Origin: Coriobacteriaceae bacterium AM113-163
Lineage (GTDB): Bacteria; Actinomycetota; Coriobacteriia; Coriobacteriales; Coriobacteriaceae
NCBI GenBank assembly: GCA_027673765.1
Contig: JAQDWB010000026.1
Span: 1-25,947 of the forward strand
Direction: 5' to 3'
DNA: 25,947 nt
Position 1 is the first letter of the stretch. The number at the start of each line of letters is the position of its first letter. The notes under the pieces were generated by a model. That model was not told where the DNA came from. It saw nothing but the letters and a program-made list of their open reading frames with translations, and did not search any database. Made by a program: the position numbers and the translations under genes. This document shows positions 15,672-22,956 of this stretch, in pieces.

Positions 15672-15768
15672 CTTTCCCAGGCACGGCACCTCGGCCTTCA
15701 ATCGTCGGGCATGACCTCAAGGTCTATGCCCTCCTCTTTCAGGCCGATCTGCCGCACCTGGAAAACCC
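15672..15768 (+). ncRNA. Structured 3' element, copy 2
   Basis: A 97-nt element begins 4 nt after the pcrA stop. Helices: CCAGG 15677-15681 with CCTGG 15757-15761; CGGCA 15684-15688 with TGCCG 15750-15754; TCGGCCT 15691-15697 with AGGCCGA 15741-15747; inner GGGCATGACC 15707-15716 with 15721-15731 (one bulge, TCAA loop). All 17 outer pairs correspond to pairs in copy 1, and I count seven that changed on both sides. Unpaired segments are conserved. The function is unknown. Confidence 0.7.
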
Positions 15769-15778
15769 GTACATCCGG

Positions 15779-15844
15779 CTAGGCGGGCGCGCCGGGGGCT
15801 TTGGTCGCCTGCTCGGGCAGTCCTGCGCAAGACGGAGAGCACAT
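15779..15844 (-). CDS. Possible 21-codon peptide with strong ribosome site
   Basis: On the minus strand, a perfect AGGAGG (15852-15857) stands 7 nt before an ATG that opens 21 codons and ends in TAG. The peptide starts MCSPSCAGLP and ends KAPGAPA, so it has a Cys-x3-Cys pair near its N-terminus. No similar protein comes to mind. A TATAGG at about 15887-15892 could be its -10. It may be a leader peptide, a small Cys protein, or chance; the ribosome site is the main argument. Confidence 0.4.
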   Translation of the reverse strand: MCSPSCAGLPEQATKAPGAPA

Positions 15845-15925
15845 TAAGTGGCCTCCTTTGCGTGCGGAACTCGCGATCGATGTTGCCCTATACGCCCGCC
15901 CAGGTCCTTGGGTAACGTTGCTGGA

Positions 15926-15953
15926 CGAACGTCGCTTTGCTCGTTCGCTTTTT
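15926..15953 (+). terminator. Possible terminator downstream of pcrA
   Basis: CGAACG (15926-15931) pairs with CGTTCG (15942-15947), with two further inner pairs, followed by CTTTTT. It could be the real end of the pcrA transcript after the structured element. Confidence 0.45.
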
Positions 15954-15974
15954 GGTCTGGAGAGCAGGGTGGGC

Positions 15975-15994
15975 TGATAAATAGATAAATAGAT
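15975..15994. repeat. 2.5 tandem copies of GATAAATA
   Basis: An 8-bp unit occurs at 15975 and 15983, with a half copy at 15991. It is a short AT-rich run in GC-rich DNA just beyond the manA terminator. On the minus strand it supplies T-rich sequence after the hairpin. Confidence 0.6.
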
Positions 15995-16000
15995 ACGAGT

Positions 16001-16032
16001 AGGGGCTCCTCCGTTGATGAACGGGGGAGCCC
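16001..16032 (-). terminator. Terminator of the gntR-manA transcript
   Basis: GGGGCTCC (16001-16008) pairs with GGAGCCCC (16025-16032), with an inner CCGT/ACGG stem. On the minus strand a T-rich stretch follows. On the plus strand TTGTTTCGTTTT follows, so it may act in both directions. Confidence 0.75.
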
Positions 16033-16060
16033 CTTGTTTCGTTTTGGTTGTTGTTGCGAC

Positions 16061-16993
16061 CTAGAGGTGGCTGATGATCAGTTCCATCTTGCCTTCGAGG
16101 TCAATGGAGCTGACGGTGCTCGGAGCTAGCAGGTGGCTTCCCTTGTGGACGGGGTCGCCGCAGACGGTGCCTTCGCCGTCGATGACCGACAGACACATGA
16201 AGGGCCAGTGCTGGTCGAGGGTCTTGCTGCCGTTGACGCGCACGCGATCGACGGTGTAGCAGGGGTTGGACTCGAGCTCGGTCACGCCGTCGACCTCGGG
16301 CGCGGTCACGGTGCCGTCGGTCGGAGCCTGGACATTAAAATCGATGCAGTCGAGGCTCTGCTCAATGTGCAGCGGGCGCAGCTTGCCGTCGGTGCCGGGG
16401 CGGTCGTAGTCGTACAGGCGATAGGTCACATCGCTCGACTGCTGCGTCTCCAAAATGAGCGTGCCGGTCTTGATGGCGTGCACAGTACCGGAGTCAATCT
16501 GGAAAAAGTCGCCCTTGTGGATTGGCAGCACGTTGAGCATGTCATCCCAGCGGCCGTCCTCGATCATCTGTGCGGCCTCGGCGCGGTCATGCGCGCGCTG
16601 TCCGACGATGATTGTGGCGCCGGGCTCGCAATCCAGCACGTACCAGCACTCGGTTTTGCCCAGGCTGCCGTTTTCGTGCTCGGCGGCGTACTCGTCGTTG
16701 GGATGAATCTGGATCGAAAGGTCGTCCTTGGCGTCCAGAATCTTAATGAGCAGCGGGAACTCCTTGCTCTCGCAGTTGCCAAAGAGCTCACGGTGCTCGG
16801 ACCACAGCCACGACAGCGTGTGGCCGGCATACGGGCCCTCCGCAATCTGGCAGTCGCCGTTGGGGTGGGCCGAGATGGCCCAGCACTCACCGATGGGGCC
16901 CTCGGGAATGTCGTAACCAAATACGGTTTCGAGCTGGCGGCCTCCCCAGATTTTTTCGTGGAAGATCGGCGTCAGTTTAATCAAATCGGACAT
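16061..16993 (-). CDS. manA: Mannose-6-phosphate isomerase, class I
   Basis: A 310-residue cupin-type zinc enzyme interconverting mannose-6-P and fructose-6-P. The zinc ligands are visible: Q95 and H97 in SIQIHP, E115 in GKTE, and H172 in SGTVHAI. IWGGRQL near the N-terminus and SSDVTYRLYDYDR (187-198) are further family marks. I chose the ATG at 16993, which has GGGGG about 7 nt upstream; the ATG two codons earlier overlaps that site. It follows gntR on the same strand with 75 nt between, so the two are probably co-transcribed and manA is under the same local control. Confidence 0.92.
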   Translation of the reverse strand: MSDLIKLTPIFHEKIWGGRQLETVFGYDIPEGPIGECWAISAHPNGDCQIAEGPYAGHTLSWLWSEHRELFGNCESKEFPLLIKILDAKDDLSIQIHPNDEYAAEHENGSLGKTECWYVLDCEPGATIIVGQRAHDRAEAAQMIEDGRWDDMLNVLPIHKGDFFQIDSGTVHAIKTGTLILETQQSSDVTYRLYDYDRPGTDGKLRPLHIEQSLDCIDFNVQAPTDGTVTAPEVDGVTELESNPCYTVDRVRVNGSKTLDQHWPFMCLSVIDGEGTVCGDPVHKGSHLLAPSTVSSIDLEGKMELIISHL

Positions 16994-17068
16994 GTTCATA
17001 CCCCCATTGTGTTGCGCGGCCGCCCACTCCAAACGAGCCATAGTGAGCGCCCGTATGACTACAAAAAC

Positions 17069-17788
17069 TTATGCCAGCGTTACGTTGTGCAGCTCAAAGC
17101 GGTCGCCTACGTTGTGCGAGATAGAATATTCAAACGCGGTGCCGCTATCCAAGAAGCCAATCTGGTTGAGTTCGAGCAGGGGAGAGCCGGGTTTGGTATC
17201 CAGGCGCTCAGCCTCTTCCTCAGTTGCCGCGACAGCGCGAATGGTGCGATGGAAGCTCGAAATCTTCAGCCCGCATTGCTCGCGGATAAAGCCGTAGACC
17301 GATCCGTACAGGTCCTTCTTTTTAAGGCCCGGGATCAGTTCGAGCGGCATATAGGTGTACTCGATGACGATGGGCTTCTCGTCGACCTGGCGCACGCGCA
17401 CGATGTGATAGGCGAAGTCATCCTCGGCCATTCCCAGCTGGGTCGCAACCTCTGCCGGTGGATTGACGATCGAGAAATCGTAGACCACCGAGGTCACCTT
17501 TTCCCCGCGGTGCTCATACGAAAAGCCCTGGGCACGGTCGTTCTTGCCTTGAAAAAACACCTGGCCGGGAAGCCCCGCCGTGTCCTTGACGTAGGTGCCC
17601 GATCCGCGCCGGCTGGTAATAAGGCCTTCCTCGGTGATCTGCTCAATCGCTCGTTTGACGGTGATTTTGGAAACGCCATAGAGCTCACAGAACTCAACGA
17701 CGGTGGGCAACTTATCGCCCGGTTTAAGTGCGCCGTCCTCGATGCTTCGACGGATATCTGCAGCTATCGCCTCGTATTTGGGAATCAT
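17069..17788 (-). CDS. GntR/HutC-family transcriptional regulator
   Basis: A 239-residue regulator. The N-terminal winged helix (about 1-68) reads YEAIAADIRRSI, GDKLPTVVEFCELYGVSKITVKRAI and the wing RRGSGTYV. The C-terminal UTRA ligand-binding domain runs from about 90 to 235 (YTYMPLELIPGL, SSFHRTIRAV, LELNQIGF). Such proteins usually sense sugar phosphates and repress sugar-uptake genes. GGGAGGA precedes the ATG. It is divergent from the GH1 gene, with two similar palindromes between them, so I infer that it represses itself, manA and the PTS operon. Confidence 0.9.
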   Translation of the reverse strand: MIPKYEAIAADIRRSIEDGALKPGDKLPTVVEFCELYGVSKITVKRAIEQITEEGLITSRRGSGTYVKDTAGLPGQVFFQGKNDRAQGFSYEHRGEKVTSVVYDFSIVNPPAEVATQLGMAEDDFAYHIVRVRQVDEKPIVIEYTYMPLELIPGLKKKDLYGSVYGFIREQCGLKISSFHRTIRAVAATEEEAERLDTKPGSPLLELNQIGFLDSGTAFEYSISHNVGDRFELHNVTLA

Positions 17789-17823
17789 GCAATCCTCCCT
17801 TCATATTTGCGTCGATATTTAGA

Positions 17824-17837
17824 AAGTATACCTACTT
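17824..17837. promoter_or_regulatory. Operator-like palindrome near gntR
   Basis: AAGTA-TACC-TACTT is a perfect 5-bp inverted repeat 36 nt upstream of the gntR start. It shares TAGGTATA (reverse strand) with the site at 17918-17929, so both could bind the GntR protein. Confidence 0.5.
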
Positions 17838-17896
17838 AAAAAGCATCCATATGGCTTTCATGAAAGAAGTTCGATAAAGAAAAATGAAAAAGGCGC

Positions 17897-17929
17897 TTTA
17901 CATAGAAAATTAGAGCGCTATAGGTATAG
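17897..17929 (+). promoter_or_regulatory. Candidate GH1/PTS promoter overlapped by an operator
   Basis: TTTACA (17897-17902) and TATAGG (17919-17924) are 16 nt apart. The -10 lies within CTATA-GG-TATAG (17918-17929), an inverted repeat related to the site at 17824. A repressor bound here would block the promoter. The leader would be about 160 nt long. Confidence 0.5.
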
Positions 17930-17970
17930 ACAACAAGCGAGATGCATTGGCGTTTCCTTGTACTGTTTGA

Positions 17971-18052
17971 GGACGGTTTTGTTTTGGCGGGTTGGATATC
18001 GGTATGACCGGTGCGCGCCCGCGCCGGATAACCTGCCAAAGCAAACCCGTCT
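17971..18052 (+). promoter_or_regulatory. Long hairpin in the GH1 operon leader
   Basis: Bases 17971-17993 pair with 18030-18052 over 23 positions with one mismatch and a few G-T pairs. The apical part holds a second stem, 18008-18015 with 18020-18027. An alternative pairing is GGTTGGA (17990-17996) with TCCAACC (18052-18058). No U-tract follows, so it is not a simple terminator. It ends about 30 nt before GAGGA. Confidence 0.6.
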
Positions 18053-18090
18053 CCAACCGGAAGCTCTAAGACACGAAAGCGAGGACTTTG

Positions 18091-19491
18091 ATGGCTCAGT
18101 ATCAGCTGCCCAGCGACTTCTTCTTTGGCGCCGCTATGTCCGGCCCGCAGACTGAGGGTCAGTGGAACCAGGGCGGCAAGCTCGAGAACCTGTGGGACAC
18201 CTGGTCCATCCAGGATCTGGGTTCGTTCTACAACTGCGTTGGCTCTTATGCCGGTAACGACTTTATGACCAAGTACCAGGAAGACTTTCGCATTCTGAAG
18301 GACTTGGGCCTGGATACCTATCGCACTTCCATCCAGTGGAGCCGTCTGCTCGATGCCGACGGCAACCTTAACGAGGAGGGCGCCGCGTGGTATCACGAGC
18401 TGTTCCGCGCCTCTCGCGAGGCCGGCCTGGAGCCGTTTGTCAACTTGTACCACTTTGACATGCCCACCTACCTCTTTAACCGCGGCGGCTGGGAGAGCCG
18501 TGAGGTCGTCGAGGCTTACGCGCATTACGCCGACGTCGCCTTCCACGAGTTTGGCCAGGAGATTAAGTACTGGTTCACCTTTAACGAGCCCATCGTCGAG
18601 CCCGAACAGCGCTATCAGGAGGGCGTGTGGTTCCCGCAGCTCCACGACTTTAGCCGCGCCCGCACCGTGCAGTATCACATCTCGCTGGCACATGCGCTGG
18701 CCGTGGCCAACTATCGTCGCGCCTATGACGAGGGCGTTATTCGCGCCGATGCCAAGATCGGCATGATCAACTGCTTTACCCCGGTCTACACCAAGCAGAA
18801 CTCCAGCGAGGCAGACCTTGAGGCCGTGCGTATGACCAGCGGTATCAGCAATCGCTGGTGGCTCGACCTTATTACCAAGGGTGAGCTTCCCGCCGACGTG
18901 CTCGACAGCCTGGCCGAGGGCGGCGTTAAGCTCCCGTTCCGTGCCGGCGACCAAGAGATCCTCAAGCAGGGTGTTGTCGACTGGCTCGGCTGCAACTACT
19001 ACCACCCCACGCGCGTTCAGGCGCCGGCGAGCAAGATCGACCAGTACGGCCTGCCGCACTTTGCCGACGAGTATGTGTGGCCCGACGCCGTTATGAACGA
19101 GAGCCGCGGCTGGGAGATCTACCCGCAGGGCCTCTACGACTTTGGCATGGACTGCGCCAAGAACTACCCCGATCTTGAGTGGTTCGTTTCCGAGAACGGC
19201 ATCGGCATCATGGACGAATACAAGAACCGTGACGCCGAAGGAACCATCCAGGATGACTACCGCGTCGACTTTGTGCGCCAGCACCTGGAGTGGGTTGCCA
19301 AGGCAATCGCCGAGGGCGCCAAGTGCCGCGGATACCATTATTGGGCCGTCATCGATAACTGGTCTTGGGCAAATGCCTTTAAGAACCGTTACGGTTTTGT
19401 CGAGGTCGACCTTATGGACGGCTACAAGCGCCGCCTTAAGAAGTCGGCAGCTTGGCTCAAGCAGGTCGCCACGACCCACGTGGTTGACTAG
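18091..19491 (+). CDS. Family 1 glycosidase, probable (phospho-)beta-glucosidase
   Basis: This encodes 466 residues, usual for GH1. The acid/base is E166 in FTFNEP and the nucleophile E368 in SENG; HYWAVIDNWSW and NRYGFVEVDL close the barrel. Its position directly before a complete Lac-family PTS suggests that it cleaves the 6-phospho-beta-glucoside delivered by that transporter. The phosphate-binding stretch of classical 6-phospho enzymes usually has Lys two residues before the Tyr of RYG; here Asn is there and Lys is one further back, so phospho-specificity is not certain. GAGGA lies 5 nt before the ATG. A long structured leader and an operator-overlapped promoter precede it. Confidence 0.9.
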   Translation: MAQYQLPSDFFFGAAMSGPQTEGQWNQGGKLENLWDTWSIQDLGSFYNCVGSYAGNDFMTKYQEDFRILKDLGLDTYRTSIQWSRLLDADGNLNEEGAAWYHELFRASREAGLEPFVNLYHFDMPTYLFNRGGWESREVVEAYAHYADVAFHEFGQEIKYWFTFNEPIVEPEQRYQEGVWFPQLHDFSRARTVQYHISLAHALAVANYRRAYDEGVIRADAKIGMINCFTPVYTKQNSSEADLEAVRMTSGISNRWWLDLITKGELPADVLDSLAEGGVKLPFRAGDQEILKQGVVDWLGCNYYHPTRVQAPASKIDQYGLPHFADEYVWPDAVMNESRGWEIYPQGLYDFGMDCAKNYPDLEWFVSENGIGIMDEYKNRDAEGTIQDDYRVDFVRQHLEWVAKAIAEGAKCRGYHYWAVIDNWSWANAFKNRYGFVEVDLMDGYKRRLKKSAAWLKQVATTHVVD

Positions 19492-19611
19492 CGACCGGGC
19501 GAACGCCCAGACCGTGCGCCGCCGCGCGCAACACATGGCACATCTGGTGGCAGAGGGCGACAGGCCACCGTGCGTATAGGAAAAGGCCGGATTTGAAAGT
19601 TAGGAGCAATC

Positions 19612-20955
19612 ATGGCCAGTGACAACGGAAAGAGCTTCCTCGACAAGTTTGCCGAGGTCTCTGCGAAGGTGGGAAACCAGGTTCACCTGCGTTCCCTGCG
19701 TGACGCCTTCGCGACCATCACGCCGCTCTATATCCTTGCGGGTATCGCGGTTCTTATTAACAACGTCGTGTTCCCTCTGTTCCCGCTCGATGCGGCGGGC
19801 CTTGCCAATCTTCAGACGTGGGGTTCGGCAATTACGCTGGGCACCCTCAACGTCTCTGCCATTATCTTGGCCGGATTGATTGGCTACAGCCTCGCTAAGA
19901 ACAAGCGTTTCGATAACCCGCTCGCTTGCGTGGTCGTCGCCATCTCTGCTTTCGTCATCATGATGCCGCAGCAGATCACCGCCACGCTTGCCGCCACGAG
20001 CCCGCTGCTCACCGACAAGATCACCTCCGCCGAGGTCACGGGCGCCCTTTCGACTGCCAACACCGGCACCAACGGTCTGTTCTCGGCTATTATCATCGCC
20101 CTGCTTTCCGTCTCGCTCTTCATCAAGATTTCTGGCGTCGAGAAGCTCAAGGTTAAGCTGGGCGAGGGTGTGCCTCCCGCGGTCTCCAACTCCTTCAACG
20201 TCATGATCCCGATGCTGCTCAACCTCGCAATCTTCGCTCTTGCCGCAGCCCTGCTCGCCGTGTGCGCCGGCACCGATCTGTGCGACATCATCTCCACGTG
20301 CATCTCCAACCCGCTCAAGAGCATCATGAACGCCGGTCCGTGGGCTGTTATCCTCATCTACACCCTTGCTAACCTGCTGTTCTGCGTTGGTATTCACCAG
20401 TCCACCATCTCTGGCGCTACCGTCGAGCCGATCCTGACCATGCTCATCGTCGACAACATGGCTACCTTTGCCGCCGGTGGCACCATCCAGCCCGATCACT
20501 ACATGAACATGCAGATCGTTAACAGCTTCGCCCTCATCGGCGGCTCGGGCTGCACCCTCATGCTTCTGCTCGACACGCTCCTGTTCTCCAAGAACAAGGC
20601 TTCCGAGACCGTTTCCAAGATGGCTATCCTGCCTGGTCTGTTCAACATCAACGAACCGGTTATCTACGGTTACCCCATCGTGTACAACCTGCCGCTCATG
20701 ATTCCGTTTGTCCTCCTTCCCGATCTGTTCATCGGCATCACCTATGGCCTTACCTGCGCAGGCATCATCAGCCCCTGCATCGCCCAGGTGCCCTGGACTA
20801 TGCCTCCCGTCATCAATGCCCTGCTCGCTACGGGCTTTGACTGGCGCGCCGGCGTGTGGCAGGCTCTCGAGATTGTCATTGGCATGGCCGTCTACCTGCC
20901 CTTTATGAAGATTTCCGAGAAGGCAATCGCCAAGCAGGAGGCTCTCGCCGAGTAG
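19612..20955 (+). CDS. PTS Lac-family (cellobiose-type) EIIC permease
   Basis: A 447-residue polytopic membrane protein of the lactose/cellobiose EIIC family. It translocates the sugar while the EIIB phosphocysteine phosphorylates it. Characteristic are the start SFLDKFAEVSAKVGNQVHL, the ITPLYILAGIAVLINNV helix, and INEPVIYGYPIVYN (346-359), with E348 in the conserved NEP substrate site. TTAGGAGC precedes the ATG. It follows the GH1 gene by 120 nt with no terminator and precedes EIIB and EIIA, so the four genes probably form one operon. Confidence 0.93.
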   Translation: MASDNGKSFLDKFAEVSAKVGNQVHLRSLRDAFATITPLYILAGIAVLINNVVFPLFPLDAAGLANLQTWGSAITLGTLNVSAIILAGLIGYSLAKNKRFDNPLACVVVAISAFVIMMPQQITATLAATSPLLTDKITSAEVTGALSTANTGTNGLFSAIIIALLSVSLFIKISGVEKLKVKLGEGVPPAVSNSFNVMIPMLLNLAIFALAAALLAVCAGTDLCDIISTCISNPLKSIMNAGPWAVILIYTLANLLFCVGIHQSTISGATVEPILTMLIVDNMATFAAGGTIQPDHYMNMQIVNSFALIGGSGCTLMLLLDTLLFSKNKASETVSKMAILPGLFNINEPVIYGYPIVYNLPLMIPFVLLPDLFIGITYGLTCAGIISPCIAQVPWTMPPVINALLATGFDWRAGVWQALEIVIGMAVYLPFMKISEKAIAKQEALAE

Positions 20956-20983
20956 AACGCCTAACGTTCGTCCCTTTCACCTT

Positions 20984-21016
20984 TGCGGGCGCCGGTACGC
21001 GGTGCCGGTGCCCGCA
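20984..21016 (+). other. Stem-loop between EIIC and EIIB genes
   Basis: TGCGGGC (20984-20990) pairs with GCCCGCA (21010-21016) and the stem continues inward through CCGG/CCGG for about 14 pairs. No T-tract follows. It may stabilise or process the mRNA and set the EIIC to EIIB ratio. The preceding TCCCTTTCAC and the GGGCGCCGG segment recur in the terminator at 21808-21849. Confidence 0.55.
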
Positions 21017-21116
21017 GCTCTCTCCCTTGCGTAAAGATGCAGGGGGGTGGGAACAATAGCCGCAAAGAGTGAAACCAGTCGTCGTCTGCGCGCCGCGCAG
21101 TTATAAGGAGGAAACC

Positions 21117-21419
21117 ATGAAGAAGATCATGCTCTGCTGCAATGCCGGTATGTCCACGAGCCTGCTGGTCCAGAAGATGCAGGCCGAGGTCGCGAACCGT
21201 GGCTTGGAAATTGAGATCGAGGCTCGCCCCATGAACGAGGCCCACGATCACCTGGACGAGTGCGACATGTTGCTGCTTGGCCCGCAGATCGGCTACACCA
21301 AGGGCGATTTTGAGAAGGAGGCCGCTGGCCGCTTCCCGGTCGAGGTCATCAACATGGTCGACTACGGCCGCATGAACGCTGTCGGCATCATCGACCACTG
21401 CGTCAGCGTGATGGGCTAG
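21117..21419 (+). CDS. PTS Lac-family EIIB component
   Basis: A 100-residue cytoplasmic phosphocarrier. The active-site Cys8 lies in LCCNAGMSTSLLV, the P-loop-like CxxGMSTS motif of cellobiose-type EIIB; LLGPQIGY (about 56-63) is the second family block. It takes phosphate from EIIA and passes it to sugar bound to EIIC. AAGGAGGAAACC stands directly before the ATG at 21117. The EIIA reading frame begins 9 nt after its stop. Confidence 0.93.
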   Translation: MKKIMLCCNAGMSTSLLVQKMQAEVANRGLEIEIEARPMNEAHDHLDECDMLLLGPQIGYTKGDFEKEAAGRFPVEVINMVDYGRMNAVGIIDHCVSVMG

Positions 21420-21428
21420 GTGCAGCAT

Positions 21429-21761
21429 ATGGAGGATATGAACGAGTTGCAGATGACCTGCTTCGAGATCATCAGCTACGTCGGTACCGCCAAGAGTATG
21501 TACATCAATGCCGTGCAAAAGGCCAAGGAGGGCGATTTTGACGCTGCCGAGGAGCTTATCAAGCAGGGCGACGAGGCCTATAACGGTGGCCACGATGTCC
21601 ATATGGGGCTCCTTAAAAAGGAGGCCAACGGCGAGCGTAACGGCGAGGCCCCGTTGATTCTGCTGCATGCCGAGGACCAGATGGCCGGCACCGAGACCAT
21701 GCGCGTCATGGCGACGGAGCTCATCGAGATCCACAAGCAGCTGCAGGCGCTTCAGGCCTAG
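21429..21761 (+). CDS. PTS Lac-family EIIA component
   Basis: A 110-residue all-helical protein of the trimeric lactose/cellobiose EIIA family. The phosphorylated histidine is in LLHAEDQMAG, equivalent to the HAQDHLM motif; the following Asp corresponds to the metal-binding position. It accepts phosphate from HPr and donates it to EIIB. I chose the ATG at 21429, with TAGGTG 6 nt upstream overlapping the EIIB stop; a GTG at 21420 and an ATG at 21438 are alternatives. It is the last gene before a strong terminator. Confidence 0.9.
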   Translation: MEDMNELQMTCFEIISYVGTAKSMYINAVQKAKEGDFDAAEELIKQGDEAYNGGHDVHMGLLKKEANGERNGEAPLILLHAEDQMAGTETMRVMATELIEIHKQLQALQA

Positions 21762-21818
21762 TCGGCGTTATCGCCGCGATGGACCGTGCAGTCCAACAGA
21801 CAATACAGTCCCTTTCAC

Positions 21819-21857
21819 GGGCGCCGGGAGCCTCCGCCTCTCGGCGCTCGTTGTTTT
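21819..21857 (+). terminator. Terminator of the PTS operon
   Basis: GGGCGCCGGGAG (21819-21830) pairs with 21838-21849 over 12 positions (two G-T pairs), followed by GTTGTTTTT. It separates the PTS operon from the ROK kinase gene. Confidence 0.8.
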
Positions 21858-21907
21858 TGGCAAAGGTTTACGCGGCCTGTTGGCTGGTACCGCGTGTTTC
21901 CCCAGAT

Positions 21908-21948
21908 AAAACCTACCAAACAAACCTGTCCCTTTTTGGTAGGTTTTT
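21908..21948. repeat. REP-like hairpin acting as terminator
   Basis: AAAACCTACCA (21908-21918) pairs with TGGTAGGTTTT (21937-21947). Read on the minus strand the loop contains GGGACAGGTTTG, matching the loop at 22965-22977. On the plus strand T's follow the stem, so the repeat probably also terminates transcription. Confidence 0.65.
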
Positions 21949-22001
21949 GCCTTGGGAGCGGTACCATACAGGCAATGTTTAAACGAGAAAGGTGGGCTCC
22001 C

Positions 22002-22955
22002 ATGGAACCTAAGCAGTACTATATCGGCATTGACGTCGGCGGCACTTCGGTTAAGGAGGGCCTGTTCGACGAAGACGGTAACCTGCTTGCCAAGGCCAGC
22101 GTGCCTACGCCTCCCATCGTTGACGCTGCGGGCTTTGCCGCGGTGACCGAGGCTATCGACCAGGTGGTTGCCAAGGCGCAGATTCCGCGTGCCTTTGTGG
22201 CGGGCATTGGCCTGGCTGTTCCGTGCCCTATCCCGGCGTCGGGCGATGCCAAGGTCAAGGCCAACATTGCCATTAACCTGCCCGAGCTTAAGATCGCCAT
22301 CCAGGAGCACTGCCCCGACGCGGTCGTTAAGTACGAGAACGATGCCAACGCCGCTGCCATGGGCGAGGCCTGGCTCGGCTCTGCCAAGGGCGTGCAGAAC
22401 GTCGTGATGGTCACCATCGGTACCGGCGTGGGCGGCGGCGTTATCGTTAACGGCGACGTGGTGTCGGGCGTTGTGGGTGCCGGCGGCGAGATTGGCCACA
22501 TGTGCCTGAACCCGGCTGAGGAACGCACCTGCGGCTGCGGCGGCCATGGCCATCTGGAGCAGTATTCCAGCGCCACCGGCGTGGTGAGCAACTACCTTGC
22601 CGAGTGCGAAAAGGCGGGCGTCGAGCCCATCGAGCTGACCGGCCCCTCCGATTCCAAGGACGTGTTCCAGGCCTGCCGCGAGGGCGACAAGCTCGCGCTG
22701 GCCGCGGCCGATACCATGGCCGACTATCTCGGCCGCGCACTGGCGCTTATTGCCAACGTGGTTGATCCCGAGATGTTCCTCATCGGCGGCGGCGCCTCCG
22801 CCTCGGCCGATGTCTACCTCGACAAGGTTCGCGAGCACTTTAAGCAGTACGCGCTTTCCGCCTCGCGCGAGACGCCCATTAAGGTCGCTTCGCTCGGAAA
22901 CGACGCCGGCATCATCGGTGCCGCCTACGTAGCCCTGCGCGCCGCCGGCAAATAG
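22002..22955 (+). CDS. ROK-family sugar kinase (glucokinase-like)
   Basis: This 317-residue kinase has the ROK layout: N-terminal phosphate loop GIDVGGTSVKEGLF (9-22), ENDANAAAMGE catalytic region, TIGTGVGGGVIVNG, and the zinc signature E-I-G-H...CGCGGHGHLE. ROK kinases of this type phosphorylate glucose or related hexoses with ATP. There is no DNA-binding domain, so it is an enzyme rather than a NagC/XylR repressor. I chose the ATG at 22002 (AAAGG and GGTGGG upstream); the ORF extends back through the repeat without conserved sequence. Terminators upstream make it a separate transcript, though its role fits free glucose released by the GH1 enzyme. Confidence 0.9.
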   Translation: MEPKQYYIGIDVGGTSVKEGLFDEDGNLLAKASVPTPPIVDAAGFAAVTEAIDQVVAKAQIPRAFVAGIGLAVPCPIPASGDAKVKANIAINLPELKIAIQEHCPDAVVKYENDANAAAMGEAWLGSAKGVQNVVMVTIGTGVGGGVIVNGDVVSGVVGAGGEIGHMCLNPAEERTCGCGGHGHLEQYSSATGVVSNYLAECEKAGVEPIELTGPSDSKDVFQACREGDKLALAAADTMADYLGRALALIANVVDPEMFLIGGGASASADVYLDKVREHFKQYALSASRETPIKVASLGNDAGIIGAAYVALRAAGK

Positions 22956-22956
22956 C

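Noticed and set aside
15769..15960. tRNA or other classical RNA gene in the pcrA/manA gap
   Set aside because: No cloverleaf or T-loop GGTTCGA-type sequence is visible; the region is better explained by a microORF and a small terminator.
16133..17839. 568-codon plus-strand ORF over manA and gntR
   Set aside because: It spans two well-supported minus-strand genes and the gap between them, with no motif of its own.
17971..18052. Ordinary rho-independent terminator before the GH1 gene
   Set aside because: The stem is long, but no U-tract follows it and the gene's ribosome site is close by.
17836..19536. 566-codon ORF antisense to the GH1 gene
   Set aside because: The sense frame carries both GH1 catalytic motifs; the antisense product is motif-free.
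21786..22001. N-terminal extension of the ROK kinase
   Set aside because: The region is a terminator plus a REP-like repeat, and the ROK fold begins directly after the ATG at 22002.
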